A stretch of DNA of 64,000 nucleotides from an uncultured Bacteroidia bacterium (lineage in GTDB: Bacteria > Bacteroidota > Bacteroidia > Bacteroidales > UBA932), in assembly GCA_902785065.1 (NCBI GenBank), contig CACZXH010000002.1:186001-250000 (forward strand), written 5' to 3'. The translations under genes and the position numbers were made by a program. The notes under the pieces are model-generated. The model was not told where the DNA came from and did not search any database. It saw only the letters and a program-made list of their open reading frames with translations. Numbering within the stretch: position 1 is the first letter of the stretch; each line of letters starts with the position of its first letter. This document shows positions 57,152 to 64,000 of this stretch, one piece after another.

Positions 57152-57808
57152 ATGAGAAGAGTTCTGATCACCCTCGTCGCATTGGCCGTCGGGATGACCG
57201 CCTTTGCCCAATATGGACCCGGACGCCCCGGCGGCGGCCGCGGTTACGGCTACGGCCACAACTACGGAGGCGGCGGATACCGTCCCAGCCGTTACTATAT
57301 GGACGGCGCCATCGAATTCGGCATCATGTTCAACCATTTCAGCAAGGCCGGGGACACGTTCCGGCCGGACAAGCTGGGTTTCTTCGGGGAATATCGGGTG
57401 AAGATCAATCCGGTCGTGGATATGGGCCTGCAACTGTCCACCACGTTCGGAAAGGGATCCTACACCACCGCCAGCGAGCCCATTGGCCCGGATGCCCGGT
57501 TCTGGCAGGGTGCGCCCCTGGTGGTCACGGACTTCAACCTGTTCCCGTACAGCGGCTTCAATCCCTATTTCGGCCTGGGCGTCGGCCCGGGATTCGGCTA
57601 CGAGAAAAGCGAGTTTGCGGATACGGGCGAATGGACCCAGGCGCTCGTGCTCAGCCCCCGCGTCGGTGTCGAACTGTTTGAATGCCTGCGGCTCAGCGTC
57701 CATTACCAGTGGTACCTGAGCAATGCATCTACGTTCTCGCACATTGGTTTCGGCATCAGTTGGGCTTTCAACACAATGGGTGGCGGCGGAAGGCCCATGA
57801 GAAGGTAA
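57152..57808 (+). CDS. Exported outer-membrane beta-barrel protein
   Basis: Protein of 218 residues with a signal peptide (MRRVLITLVALAVGMTAFAQ) followed by a Gly/Tyr/Arg-rich stretch of about 30 residues, then alternating hydrophobic strands (GAIEFGIMFNHF, VDMGLQLSTTF, FNPYFGLGVGPGFGYE, LSVHYQWYLS, GFGISWAFN), as in porin-family/OmpA-like small barrels. No OmpA peptidoglycan-binding domain. Function unknown. Start 57152 is the ATG that yields the signal peptide; the stop overlaps the next ATG (TAATG). Confidence 0.75.
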   Translation: MRRVLITLVALAVGMTAFAQYGPGRPGGGRGYGYGHNYGGGGYRPSRYYMDGAIEFGIMFNHFSKAGDTFRPDKLGFFGEYRVKINPVVDMGLQLSTTFGKGSYTTASEPIGPDARFWQGAPLVVTDFNLFPYSGFNPYFGLGVGPGFGYEKSEFADTGEWTQALVLSPRVGVELFECLRLSVHYQWYLSNASTFSHIGFGISWAFNTMGGGGRPMRR

Positions 57809-58530
57809 TGTCATTCGACCGGAAAAAGGATGCCGGGCTCCCGGCAACCGTCGTATCTGCGGAGACAATGCTCGGTGTCATTGAGGCGCTGGGCATTGTC
57901 CCGTTTTTTGAAAACCCCATTCCTGGCTACTCCATCGAGGAAATGACCGCCCGGGAGAACTGGTTCGACGGGCAGGAGGACCTGCGCCTCACGCCCTGGG
58001 ACTGGAAGATTCCGGTCGTCCAGAGCGGGGACGTCGCCTACGGCAAGTTCCTCTGGGGTGGCAAGGCCGCTTTCGCGACGGTGGAATGGTATGCTGAACT
58101 GATGAACTGGCGGCGGAGCCTGCCGAAGTATCAGCCCACGGCCGAGCAGCGGCAGATAATGGACTATCTGGCGGAGCACGGAAGCATCGGCATCAAGGAA
58201 ATCCGGGCGCTGCTGGGCGTGAAGAAAAGCGCGGCCGACGCCTTGATCACGCGCCTTCAGATGCAATGCCGCGTCATCACCGGCGACATGATCCGCGTCT
58301 ACCGCGGCCCCGACCTCCACTACAACGGCTGGCAAGTATCTTCTTTCTGCACGCCGGAGTCCTTGTTCTGTGTCGATGCCATCCCCGGCCCCGGCGGCTT
58401 CCCCTTCGGCGAAGCCCGCACCCTGGACGTAAATCACTCCCCTGCCGAATCGTTGGCCCTGCTCGTGGATCATATCCGGGGAATCGCTCCCACCGCCACG
58501 GAGAAACAGATCCTGAAGATGCTGCAGTAA
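57808..58530 (+). CDS. AlkZ-related winged-helix-like protein
   Basis: Cytoplasmic protein of 240 residues coupled to the preceding gene by a one-base overlap. The middle part (PTAEQRQIMDYLAEHGSIGIKEIRALLGVKKSAADALITRLQMQCRVI) is a clear winged-helix pattern; upstream WDWKIPVVQSGDVAYGKFLWGGKAAF is aromatic-rich. It resembles the Bacteroidota proteins called AlkZ-related, distant to the AlkZ interstrand-crosslink DNA glycosylases, but lacks an obvious QxQ catalytic motif. DNA binding is likely; repair activity is a guess. Confidence 0.6.
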   Translation: MSFDRKKDAGLPATVVSAETMLGVIEALGIVPFFENPIPGYSIEEMTARENWFDGQEDLRLTPWDWKIPVVQSGDVAYGKFLWGGKAAFATVEWYAELMNWRRSLPKYQPTAEQRQIMDYLAEHGSIGIKEIRALLGVKKSAADALITRLQMQCRVITGDMIRVYRGPDLHYNGWQVSSFCTPESLFCVDAIPGPGGFPFGEARTLDVNHSPAESLALLVDHIRGIAPTATEKQILKMLQ

Positions 58531-58550
58531 AGCGGCCCGCCTGATTACGA

Positions 58551-58586
58551 AAAAACCTCGTTCTAATTGCTTAGAGCGAGGTTTTT
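58551..58586. terminator. Bidirectional terminator between the AlkZ-related gene and tRNA-Glu
   Basis: AAAAACCTCGTTCTA pairs with TAGAGCGAGGTTTTT (one G-T pair) around six bases; A run on one side and T run on the other serve both strands. Confidence 0.85.
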
Positions 58587-58660
58587 GGTACTGGGTAGGA
58601 GAATCGAACTCCTATTGCGAGATTGAGAATCTCGAGTACTAACCGTTATACGAACCCAGC
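58586..58660 (-). tRNA. tRNA-Glu (anticodon CTC)
   Basis: Minus-strand cloverleaf: acceptor GCTGGGT / ACCCAGT, D arm GTATAACGGTTAGTAC, anticodon stem-loop CGAGATTCTCAATCTCG with CTC at 34-36 (reads GAG), T arm AGGAGTTCGATTCTCCT. The discriminator A and CCA are encoded and merge with the terminator. First acceptor pair is G-U. No split or intron. Confidence 0.93.
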
Positions 58661-58706
58661 AGATTGGGAATACAAAGGTACGGCTTTTTTCCGGATTTCC
58701 AAATTT

Positions 58707-59084
58707 TTATTTCAGAAATACGAAAAAAACCGCGAGAATGAGGCAGATGAAGGCGGCGATGTGATTCCACTGCACAGGCTGGCCCTTGAACAGGAAGGTG
58801 ACGATAATCGTAAAGATCGTGAGAGAGATCACCTCCTGGATAATCTTGAGTTGCATCAGGTTGAAGGGGCCGCCGTTCTCGTTGAAACCGATCCGATTGG
58901 CCGGGACGGTAAGACAGTATTCGAAGAAAGCGATGCCCCAAGAGAAGAGAATAACGAGGATCAGCGGCCAGCCGGTCGAGATCTTCATCTCCTGAAGTTT
59001 GAGATGACCGTACCAGGCGAATGTCATGAAGACGTTCGAAAACACGAGCATGATGACGGTCCAGATACCTTGCTGCATAATCAT
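58707..59084 (-). CDS. DMT-superfamily small membrane protein (DUF486)
   Basis: Inner-membrane protein of 125 residues with four hydrophobic segments. GWPLILVILFSWGIAFFEYCLTVPANRIG and the FNLMQLKIIQEVISL stretch match DUF486, a half-size relative of drug/metabolite transporters that probably works as a dimer. No substrate can be assigned. Its -7 box (59101-59108) abuts the divergent promoter of the mutase gene. Confidence 0.88.
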   Translation of the reverse strand: MIMQQGIWTVIMLVFSNVFMTFAWYGHLKLQEMKISTGWPLILVILFSWGIAFFEYCLTVPANRIGFNENGGPFNLMQLKIIQEVISLTIFTIIVTFLFKGQPVQWNHIAAFICLILAVFFVFLK

Positions 59085-59100
59085 TTTTGGATTTGGGGCG

Positions 59101-59108
59101 CAAATATA
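59101..59108 (-). promoter_or_regulatory. Bacteroidota -7 promoter box for the DUF486 gene
   Basis: TATATTTG on the minus strand, 16 bases before the ATG at 59084; back to back with the next box. Confidence 0.5.
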
Positions 59109-59109
59109 G

Positions 59110-59117
59110 TAAATTTG
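59110..59117 (+). promoter_or_regulatory. Bacteroidota -7 promoter box for the glmM gene
   Basis: TAAATTTG, 19 bases before the ATG at 59137. The divergent box on the other strand is only one base away, so both cannot be used at once. Confidence 0.55.
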
Positions 59118-59136
59118 TATGATAAATGATCATGTA

Positions 59137-60549
59137 ATGACCCTCATCAAATCCATTTCCGGCATCCGCGGCACCATCGGTGGCGCTCCGGGCAACGCCC
59201 TCACCCCTGTCGATATCGTCAAGTTCACCGCGGCGTATGCCGCCACCCTCCCCCAGCGGAAACCGCAGCCCAACGGCGAGCGATACAAGGTCGTCGTAGG
59301 CAAGGATGCACGCCTGTCGGGCGACATGGTCGAACAGCTGGTCGTGGGCACCCTCATGGGCTGCGGCATCGACGTCGTCAAGTGCGGCTTCGCCTCCACC
59401 CCGACCACAGAGATGGCCGTCCTGTTCGCCAAGGCCGACGGCGGCATCATCCTCACCGCCAGCCACAACCCGCGCCAGTGGAACGCCCTCAAGCTCCTGA
59501 ACGACAAGGGTGAGTTCCTCACCGCCATGGAAGGCCAGGCCGTCCTGGACCTCGCCGCCTCCGAGGCGTTCTCCTTCGCCGAGGTCGACAACCTGGGCAC
59601 GGTCGAGGAAGAGGATTTCACCGACAAGCACCTGGACGCCGTCCTGGCCCTGCCGGCCGTGGACGTGGAGGCCGTGAAGGCCGCGAACTTCACCGTCGTG
59701 GTGGACGCGGTCAATTCCGTGGGCGGCATCATCATGCCGCGCCTGCTGGAGCGTCTCGGCGTCAAGTGCGTCGAACTCAACTGCAATCCTACGGGCGACT
59801 TCGCCCACAACCCGGAGCCGCTGCCCGCGAACCTCGTGGACCTCTCCCGCACCGTCGTCCGCGAGCAGGCGGACCTTGGCGTGAGCGTGGACCCGGATGT
59901 AGACCGGCTCGCTTTCATCTGCGAGAACGGGGACCCGTTCGTGGAGGAATACACCCTCGTGAGCGTTGCCGACTATCTGTGTGAGCTTGCCGAAAAGGCC
60001 GGAAAGCCCATCGCCACCGTCTCCAACCTGTCTTCGACCCGCGCTCTCCGCGACGTGACCGAGGCCCATGGCGGTACCTACTATGCTTCCGCGGTGGGTG
60101 AGGTCAATGTGACCACCCAGATGCACCGGGTGAACGCCCTCATCGGCGGCGAAGGCAACGGCGGCGTCATCTACCCGGCCATCCACGCCGGCCGCGACGC
60201 CATGGTGGGCGTGGCCCTCTTCCTGTCGAACCTGGCCCATAAGAAAATGAAGGTCAGCGAGTTGAAGAAGACCTACCCGCAGTACTTCATCGCCAAGAAC
60301 AAGATCCAGCTCAGCGACTCCGCCCTCATCGACCGCATCCTCTCCGAACTCAAGAAGATCTACGCCAATGAGGACATCAACGACATCGACGGCGTCAAGA
60401 TCATCTTCGAGGCCAGGAAGGAATGGGTCCACCTGCGCAAGTCCAACACGGAGCCCATCATCCGCATTTACGCGGAGGCCGGCACGATGGAGCGCGCCGA
60501 AGCCCTGGCAAACGAGGTCATCGCCGTCGCGAACAAGATCATCGGCTAA
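59137..60549 (+). CDS. glmM: Phosphoglucosamine mutase / phosphohexomutase
   Basis: Alpha-D-phosphohexomutase of 470 residues from MTLIKSISGIRGT; an ATG at 59119 is possible but sits right on the promoter. The phosphoserine loop is TASHNPRQ (Ser109), the magnesium loop DPDVDRLAF, the sugar-binding loop GGEGNGG and the phosphate-binding RKSNTEPIIRIY. Bacteroidota enzymes of this type act as GlmM, making glucosamine 1-phosphate for peptidoglycan and lipopolysaccharide; phosphomannomutase activity cannot be excluded. Its stop overlaps the next start by one base. Confidence 0.88.
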   Translation: MTLIKSISGIRGTIGGAPGNALTPVDIVKFTAAYAATLPQRKPQPNGERYKVVVGKDARLSGDMVEQLVVGTLMGCGIDVVKCGFASTPTTEMAVLFAKADGGIILTASHNPRQWNALKLLNDKGEFLTAMEGQAVLDLAASEAFSFAEVDNLGTVEEEDFTDKHLDAVLALPAVDVEAVKAANFTVVVDAVNSVGGIIMPRLLERLGVKCVELNCNPTGDFAHNPEPLPANLVDLSRTVVREQADLGVSVDPDVDRLAFICENGDPFVEEYTLVSVADYLCELAEKAGKPIATVSNLSSTRALRDVTEAHGGTYYASAVGEVNVTTQMHRVNALIGGEGNGGVIYPAIHAGRDAMVGVALFLSNLAHKKMKVSELKKTYPQYFIAKNKIQLSDSALIDRILSELKKIYANEDINDIDGVKIIFEARKEWVHLRKSNTEPIIRIYAEAGTMERAEALANEVIAVANKIIG

Positions 60550-61616
60550 TGTTCTCCTTCCGCACCACCCCCCTCGAGGACCAGCTGGACAGGACCCTGC
60601 AAGAGGGCCGGATCGGCTGCTTCTGCACGCAGAACTGCTGGGACACCGGACGCAGCCGCTGGATGTACGACATCTTCCGGCAGCGGGGCAACCTGCAGGT
60701 CGTGTTCACACCCCGCGACGCGGAGCTCACCCCCGGCACGAACCACATTGACTTCGACCTGGAACGGCTGCAAGGGCTGAACGCCGTCGTCGTGGAGATC
60801 CAGGACGTGGGCGTCCGCTATTTCAACTACACGAAGGACGTGATGCGGCTGATGGAGATGCTGCAGCTCCTGGGCGATGAAGCGCCGTCGCTGTATGTCG
60901 TGGACCATATCAACCCCTCCGGCCGCGTGGTCGAGGGAACGATTCCGGCCGTCGTGGGCGAGATGTTCGTCCCGAAGGTCGCCCATCGGCACGGACTCAC
61001 CCTCGGGGAGCTCGTGAACCTGTACGCCGGCGAGATCGGCGCGAAGTTCCCGATCCATATCATCTCGGCGCGGGCGACGGACTCCAACCGGCAGCTCCTG
61101 CCGTGGACCATCGCACCCGCGTCCGATATCCCGGGCCTGTTCAGCTCCTACCTGTATAGCGGCGGCGGCCTGTGGAACAATACGACCGTGACGCCCGGCA
61201 TCGGCACGGCGCGGCCGTACGAGTATATCGGCGCCCCCTTCGTGCGTCCCGGCCTGCCCGTGGACCTGCCCGTGGTGGAAGGCGCCATCCTGCGTCCCTG
61301 CTCCTTCACGCCGGCCGCTGGCCGCTACGCCGGCGAGCGCTGCCAGGGCTTCCAGATCATGCTCCTCCCCGGCGAGGACTACCACAGCTTGATGCACACC
61401 CTCCGCCTGATGCGCTGGTTCACAGAGCACTACTCCGCCTTCGAGTTCGAGGAGGCCTTCTGGACCAAGCTGGCGGATCCCGTGCTGGCCGAATACCTCA
61501 AGGGTTCCATCCCCTTCGACGTCGCCCGCGAGCACATCAAACTGGAAGAACAGAAATGGATCCGCAAGGCCAAACGCTATCTCCTGTACGACGATCAGCC
61601 GTATCGGATGAAATAG
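60549..61616 (+). CDS. DUF1343 family protein (divergent NamZ-like exo-muramidase)
   Basis: Protein of 355 residues, without a signal peptide. VVVEIQDVGVRYFNYTKDVMRLMEM, VVDHINPSGRVVEG, RHGLTLGELVNLYAGEIG and ARPYEYIGAPFV align with DUF1343/NamZ (GH171), which releases N-acetylmuramic acid from muropeptides. Two family features are altered: the usual LLTNQTG near the N-terminus reads CFCTQNCWDTG, and the EGTN-SEGRGT motif reads WNNTTVTPGIGTARP. Activity may therefore be changed or lost. It is coupled to the glmM gene, linking it to amino-sugar and wall metabolism. Confidence 0.8.
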   Translation: MFSFRTTPLEDQLDRTLQEGRIGCFCTQNCWDTGRSRWMYDIFRQRGNLQVVFTPRDAELTPGTNHIDFDLERLQGLNAVVVEIQDVGVRYFNYTKDVMRLMEMLQLLGDEAPSLYVVDHINPSGRVVEGTIPAVVGEMFVPKVAHRHGLTLGELVNLYAGEIGAKFPIHIISARATDSNRQLLPWTIAPASDIPGLFSSYLYSGGGLWNNTTVTPGIGTARPYEYIGAPFVRPGLPVDLPVVEGAILRPCSFTPAAGRYAGERCQGFQIMLLPGEDYHSLMHTLRLMRWFTEHYSAFEFEEAFWTKLADPVLAEYLKGSIPFDVAREHIKLEEQKWIRKAKRYLLYDDQPYRMK

Positions 61617-61621
61617 CCCGA

Positions 61622-61672
61622 TGTCATTCCGAGCTTGACCTTCCTGTCATTCCGAGCGAAGTCGAGGAATCT
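61622..61672 (+). repeat. Dispersed repeats: half-copy plus full copy after the NamZ-like gene
   Basis: TGTCATTCCGAGCTTGACC (61622-61640) then TGTCATTCCGAGCG continuing to GTCGAGGAATCT (61645-61672). This is the ATTCC/GGAAT form of the repeat. Confidence 0.8.
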
Positions 61673-61705
61673 CAAAAAAGATTTGGAGGTATCCCTGAAA
61701 AACAC

Positions 61706-61713
61706 TATCTTTG
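61706..61713 (+). promoter_or_regulatory. Bacteroidota -7 promoter box for rpmE2
   Basis: TATCTTTG, 38 bases before the ATG at 61752. Confidence 0.65.
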
Positions 61714-61751
61714 CGGTCCGAAATTGTTAACAATTAGTTTTTTTACGTAAA

Positions 61752-62003
61752 ATGAAGAAAGGAATCCATCCCGAAACCTACCGTCTTGTAGCTTTCAAGG
61801 ATATGTCGAATGACACCATCTTCGTCACCCGGTCCTGCGCCCCGTCCAAGGAGACCATCGAGGTCGAAGGCGTCGAGTACCCGCTGGTGAAGCTGGAGAT
61901 TTCCAACACTTCCCACCCGTTCTACACGGGCAAGGTGAAGCTCGTTGACACCGCTGGTCGCGTCGATATGTTCTACCAGAGATACAAGAACCGCAAGAAG
62001 TAA
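61752..62003 (+). CDS. rpmE2: 50S ribosomal protein L31 type B
   Basis: Ribosomal protein of 83 residues. The start MKKGIHPETYRLVAFKDMS and SHPFYTGKVKLVDTAGRVDMFYQRYK match L31 type B. The CxxC zinc ribbon of type A is absent (a single cysteine), so it is the zinc-independent form, the usual L31 of Bacteroidota. Own promoter and terminator, highly expressed. Confidence 0.96.
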   Translation: MKKGIHPETYRLVAFKDMSNDTIFVTRSCAPSKETIEVEGVEYPLVKLEISNTSHPFYTGKVKLVDTAGRVDMFYQRYKNRKK

Positions 62004-62026
62004 GTTCTTCCGGATCTACAGGTTAC

Positions 62027-62063
62027 AAGAAGTCCCGCTCGAGAGAACGGGACTTCTTCGTTT
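62027..62063 (+). terminator. Terminator after rpmE2
   Basis: AAGAAGTCCCG pairs with CGGGACTTCTT; the following T stretch is short (CGTTTA). Confidence 0.75.
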
Positions 62064-62080
62064 ATGACGGTGCTTTTTCG

Positions 62081-62088
62081 TATCTTTG
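62081..62088 (+). promoter_or_regulatory. Bacteroidota -7 promoter box of a leaderless gene
   Basis: TATCTTTG followed by only TCCC before the ATG at 62093. With the usual distance to the transcription start, the message would begin at the start codon. Confidence 0.65.
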
Positions 62089-62092
62089 TCCC

Positions 62093-63331
62093 ATGGCGCA
62101 TCCTTTCCAGAACCAGCTGCTGCTGGAGGACGCGGTCCGGATCACCGGGCCGGCGGCCTTCAATATCATGCTCAAGCCGGCGGGGTCGCTGTGCAACCTG
62201 GGGTGCGCGTACTGCTATTACCTGGACAAGGCCGATATCTACGGCGGCAAGGAGCCCCGGATGAGCCTGGAGATGCTGGAGACCGTGATCCGGGAGTACA
62301 TCGCGGCCAACGATGTCCCGGAGGTCACGTTCAACTGGCACGGCGGCGAGCCGCTGGTGCTCGGGCTGGATTTCTACCGGAAGGCGATGGAACTGGAAAG
62401 GAAGTATGCCGACGGGAAGACGGTCTTCAACACCCTGCAGACGAACGGCACCCTCCTCACCTCCGAATGGGCCGATTTCCTGCGGGAGAACCGCTTCCTC
62501 GTGGGCATTTCCATTGACGGTCCCCGCGACATCCACGACAAGTACCGGAAGGACAAGGGCGGTGCGGGCACCTTCGACAAGGTTATCCACGGCATCGGGC
62601 TCCTACGGGCCCATGGGGTCGAATTCAATACGATGTCCACCGTGAACAAGGTCTCCGAGGGTCGCGGGCTGGAGGTGTACCGCTTTCTCCAGTCGCTCGG
62701 CAGCCGGTACATGCAGTTCATGCCGGTGGTCGAACACGTGAAACAGCGTCGTATCGTCTCCCCCACGACCGAAGGTGTACGCCTCGCCCCCTGGTCGGTT
62801 TCCTCCCTGGGCTTCGGCCAGTTCATGTGCGACATCTTCGATTACTGGGTGCGGAATGATGTGGGACGGACTTTCGTAGGCCTGTTCGATGCCACCCTGG
62901 CGAACTGGTGCGGCGTGACGCCCGGTACCTGCGCCTACGACCGCACCTGCGGCGGGAACGCCGTTATCGAGCACAACGGGGATCTCTACCCCTGCGACCA
63001 TTTCGTCTACCCGCAGTACCGGCTCGGGAACATCGCCGAAACCCCGATCCGGTCGATGATGGAGTCGCCCCGGCAGGTGAAGTTCGGGATCGACAAACGG
63101 AATTCCCTGCCGGCGAAATGCTTCCGCTGCAAGTACCTGCATCTGTGCAACGGCGAGTGCCCGAAGCACCGTTTCAACCGCACCGAGTCCGGTGAAACCG
63201 GCCTCAGCGCCCTCTGCGAGGGTTATTACCGGTTCTATGGGCACACGGCTCCCTACATGGAAAAAATGAGGGAGCTCCTGCAACAGGAACTCCCTCCGGC
63301 GTATGTCATGCCCTGGGCGCGCTTGCGCTAA
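62093..63331 (+). CDS. Anaerobic sulfatase maturase (radical SAM, SPASM)
   Basis: Radical SAM enzyme of 412 residues. The first iron-sulfur cluster motif is CNLGCAYCYY (Cys34, Cys38, Cys41). A SPASM region with further cysteines follows (GTCAYDRTCGGN, YPCDHFVYP, CFRCKYLHLCNGECPKHR). These enzymes convert a cysteine or serine of sulfatases to formylglycine in the absence of oxygen. No sulfatase gene is in the window. Convergent with ykvA, overlapping its end by four bases. Promoter and ATG are 4 bases apart. Confidence 0.92.
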   Translation: MAHPFQNQLLLEDAVRITGPAAFNIMLKPAGSLCNLGCAYCYYLDKADIYGGKEPRMSLEMLETVIREYIAANDVPEVTFNWHGGEPLVLGLDFYRKAMELERKYADGKTVFNTLQTNGTLLTSEWADFLRENRFLVGISIDGPRDIHDKYRKDKGGAGTFDKVIHGIGLLRAHGVEFNTMSTVNKVSEGRGLEVYRFLQSLGSRYMQFMPVVEHVKQRRIVSPTTEGVRLAPWSVSSLGFGQFMCDIFDYWVRNDVGRTFVGLFDATLANWCGVTPGTCAYDRTCGGNAVIEHNGDLYPCDHFVYPQYRLGNIAETPIRSMMESPRQVKFGIDKRNSLPAKCFRCKYLHLCNGECPKHRFNRTESGETGLSALCEGYYRFYGHTAPYMEKMRELLQQELPPAYVMPWARLR

Positions 63332-63747
63332 TCGTGCTTCTCGAAGAAAAGGTCGAGCAGATGCTCGTCGAAGTCGCCGAACCACTCGTGGAGCTTCGCG
63401 GCGGCATTGGCCTTCACTTCCGGGGTGATGCTCTTGATGACGCAGTAAACGCCCCAGGTGAGGGCGGCCAGGTCGTCAGTGTAGCCGGCAATGGGGATGA
63501 AGTCCGGGATGATGTCGATGGGCAGGAGGAAATAGCCCAGGGCGCCGATGATCTTCGCCCGGTCCTTCCCCGAGGTAAGCGGGCTCTTCAGGACATAGTA
63601 CAGCAGCAGGGCGGCATAGCACACCTTGATGCCTGCCTTCCGGCCGAATTTCTTCAGTTTCTCCCAGAAGGCGTTCTCGTCATAATTCTTCGCGTACTTG
63701 ACGATCTCCCCGTCTTTCCACTCCTTGTCGAATTCCTTTTCGTCCAT
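63328..63747 (-). CDS. YkvA family protein (DUF1232)
   Basis: Membrane-associated protein of 139 residues from MDEKEFDKEWKDGE. The DUF1232 core GALGYFLLPIDIIPDFIPIAGYTDDLAAL is clear. Function unknown. The frame is open a further 36 codons upstream, but that part is a dispersed repeat (reading TPSFRACPGIS) and is not expected to be translated. Confidence 0.88.
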   Translation of the reverse strand: MDEKEFDKEWKDGEIVKYAKNYDENAFWEKLKKFGRKAGIKVCYAALLLYYVLKSPLTSGKDRAKIIGALGYFLLPIDIIPDFIPIAGYTDDLAALTWGVYCVIKSITPEVKANAAAKLHEWFGDFDEHLLDLFFEKHD

Positions 63748-63808
63748 TCCCAAAAACAATTTGTCCCTTCGTCCTGCAAAAATCGGGCGAAGGGACAAAA
63801 AGTCAGGT

Positions 63809-63835
63809 GAGATTCCGGGGCAAGCCCGGAATGAC
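63809..63835. repeat. Dispersed repeat upstream of ykvA
   Basis: GAGATTCCGGGGCAAGCCC followed by GGAATGACG, the CCCGGC-centred form also found inside rhaB. Six bases from the stop of the next minus-strand gene. Confidence 0.75.
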
Positions 63836-63841
63836 GGGGTA

Positions 63842-64000
63842 CTACTTGCCGACAATCCGGATATTGTCCAGATGCCAGCGCTGATAGTTCGGCGTAGAGC
63901 CCATGTTGGTCGGACGGATCTTGATCCGGGTCGCCGACGTCACACCGTTCAGGGTGACGCTTGCGTGCTGCCAGAACATCTGACCAGTCTCCTGGACATG
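63842..64000 (-). CDS. C-terminus of a probable surface/lipoprotein (truncated by the window)
   Basis: The last 52 codons of a minus-strand gene that enters from beyond base 64000, ending YQRWHLDNIRIVGK. The repeated Thr/Ser, the beta-strand pattern and the LDNIRI end resemble the C-terminal beta-sandwich of Bacteroidota secreted or surface glycan-binding proteins. Too short for a firm family. Confidence 0.5.
   Translation of the reverse strand, partial: HVQETGQMFWQHASVTLNGVTSATRIKIRPTNMGSTPNYQRWHLDNIRIVGK

Noticed and set aside
63748-63855. N-terminal extension of the YkvA gene
   Set aside because: The extra 36 codons translate a dispersed repeat and have no counterpart in the family.

Overview
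The window is about 64 kb of GC-rich, gene-dense DNA that reads as a Bacteroidota chromosome, probably an uncultured gut or rumen Bacteroidales. The reasons are: TAnnTTTG (-7) promoter boxes, mostly TATCTTTG or TATATTTG, in front of some 20 genes; Bacteroidota-typical families (DUF4831, HigBA of the Bacteroides type, anaerobic sulfatase maturase, V-type ATPase operon with DUF2764, CBM9-like protein); and many secreted glycoside hydrolases. No rRNA, CRISPR array, prophage or plasmid function was seen.

Layout. 1-4.2 kb (minus): partial HrpB helicase, PepD dipeptidase, DUF4831 exported protein, LpxL-type acyltransferase. 4.2-11.8 kb (plus): two tandem POT peptide transporters, a zeta-like P-loop kinase, TldD/TldE, a GT2 glycosyltransferase. 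11.8-18.4 kb: M48 lipoprotein protease, TrkA, CBM9-like protein, SerB, a porin, dihydrolipoyl dehydrogenase. 18.4-46.3 kb is a carbohydrate region: large GH2 with a LamG-like insert, the complete rhamnose catabolic operon rhaB-rhaI-rhaT-rhaD, two GH3, an exported esterase, an SGNH esterase, a GH94 phosphorylase, an AraC regulator divergent from an acyl-CoA synthetase, GH43, CE1, and a GH10-CE1 fusion. A small AT-rich HigBA toxin-antitoxin module sits inside it. No SusC/SusD pair is present. 46.4-49.8 kb: an ABC-F ATPase, then a REP-associated tyrosine transposase (RAYT) between two long imperfect inverted repeats. 49.9-57.1 kb: V-type ATPase operon E-DUF2764-A-B-D-I-K. 57.1-64 kb: outer-membrane protein, a possible AlkZ-related protein, tRNA-Glu, DUF486 protein, GlmM-type mutase with a divergent NamZ-like protein, L31 type B, sulfatase maturase, YkvA, and the C-terminus of a probable surface protein.

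How the genes fit together. GH10, GH43, GH3 and the CE1 esterases fit breakdown of feruloylated arabinoxylan. GH94 would phosphorolyse beta-linked disaccharides. The rha operon handles rhamnose. The peptide transporters and PepD fit di/tripeptide uptake and hydrolysis.

The most unusual signals are repeats. One is the RAYT cassette with its paired hairpin repeats. The other is an apparently unrelated dispersed family of 26-29 bp palindromic repeats, starting TGTCATT and ending AATCT. These occupy all three junctions of the rha operon and two junctions of the V-ATPase operon, supply stop codons (rhaB, rhaT, V-ATPase E) and start codons (rhaD, possibly rhaT), and are translated in frame inside rhaB and the ABC-F gene.
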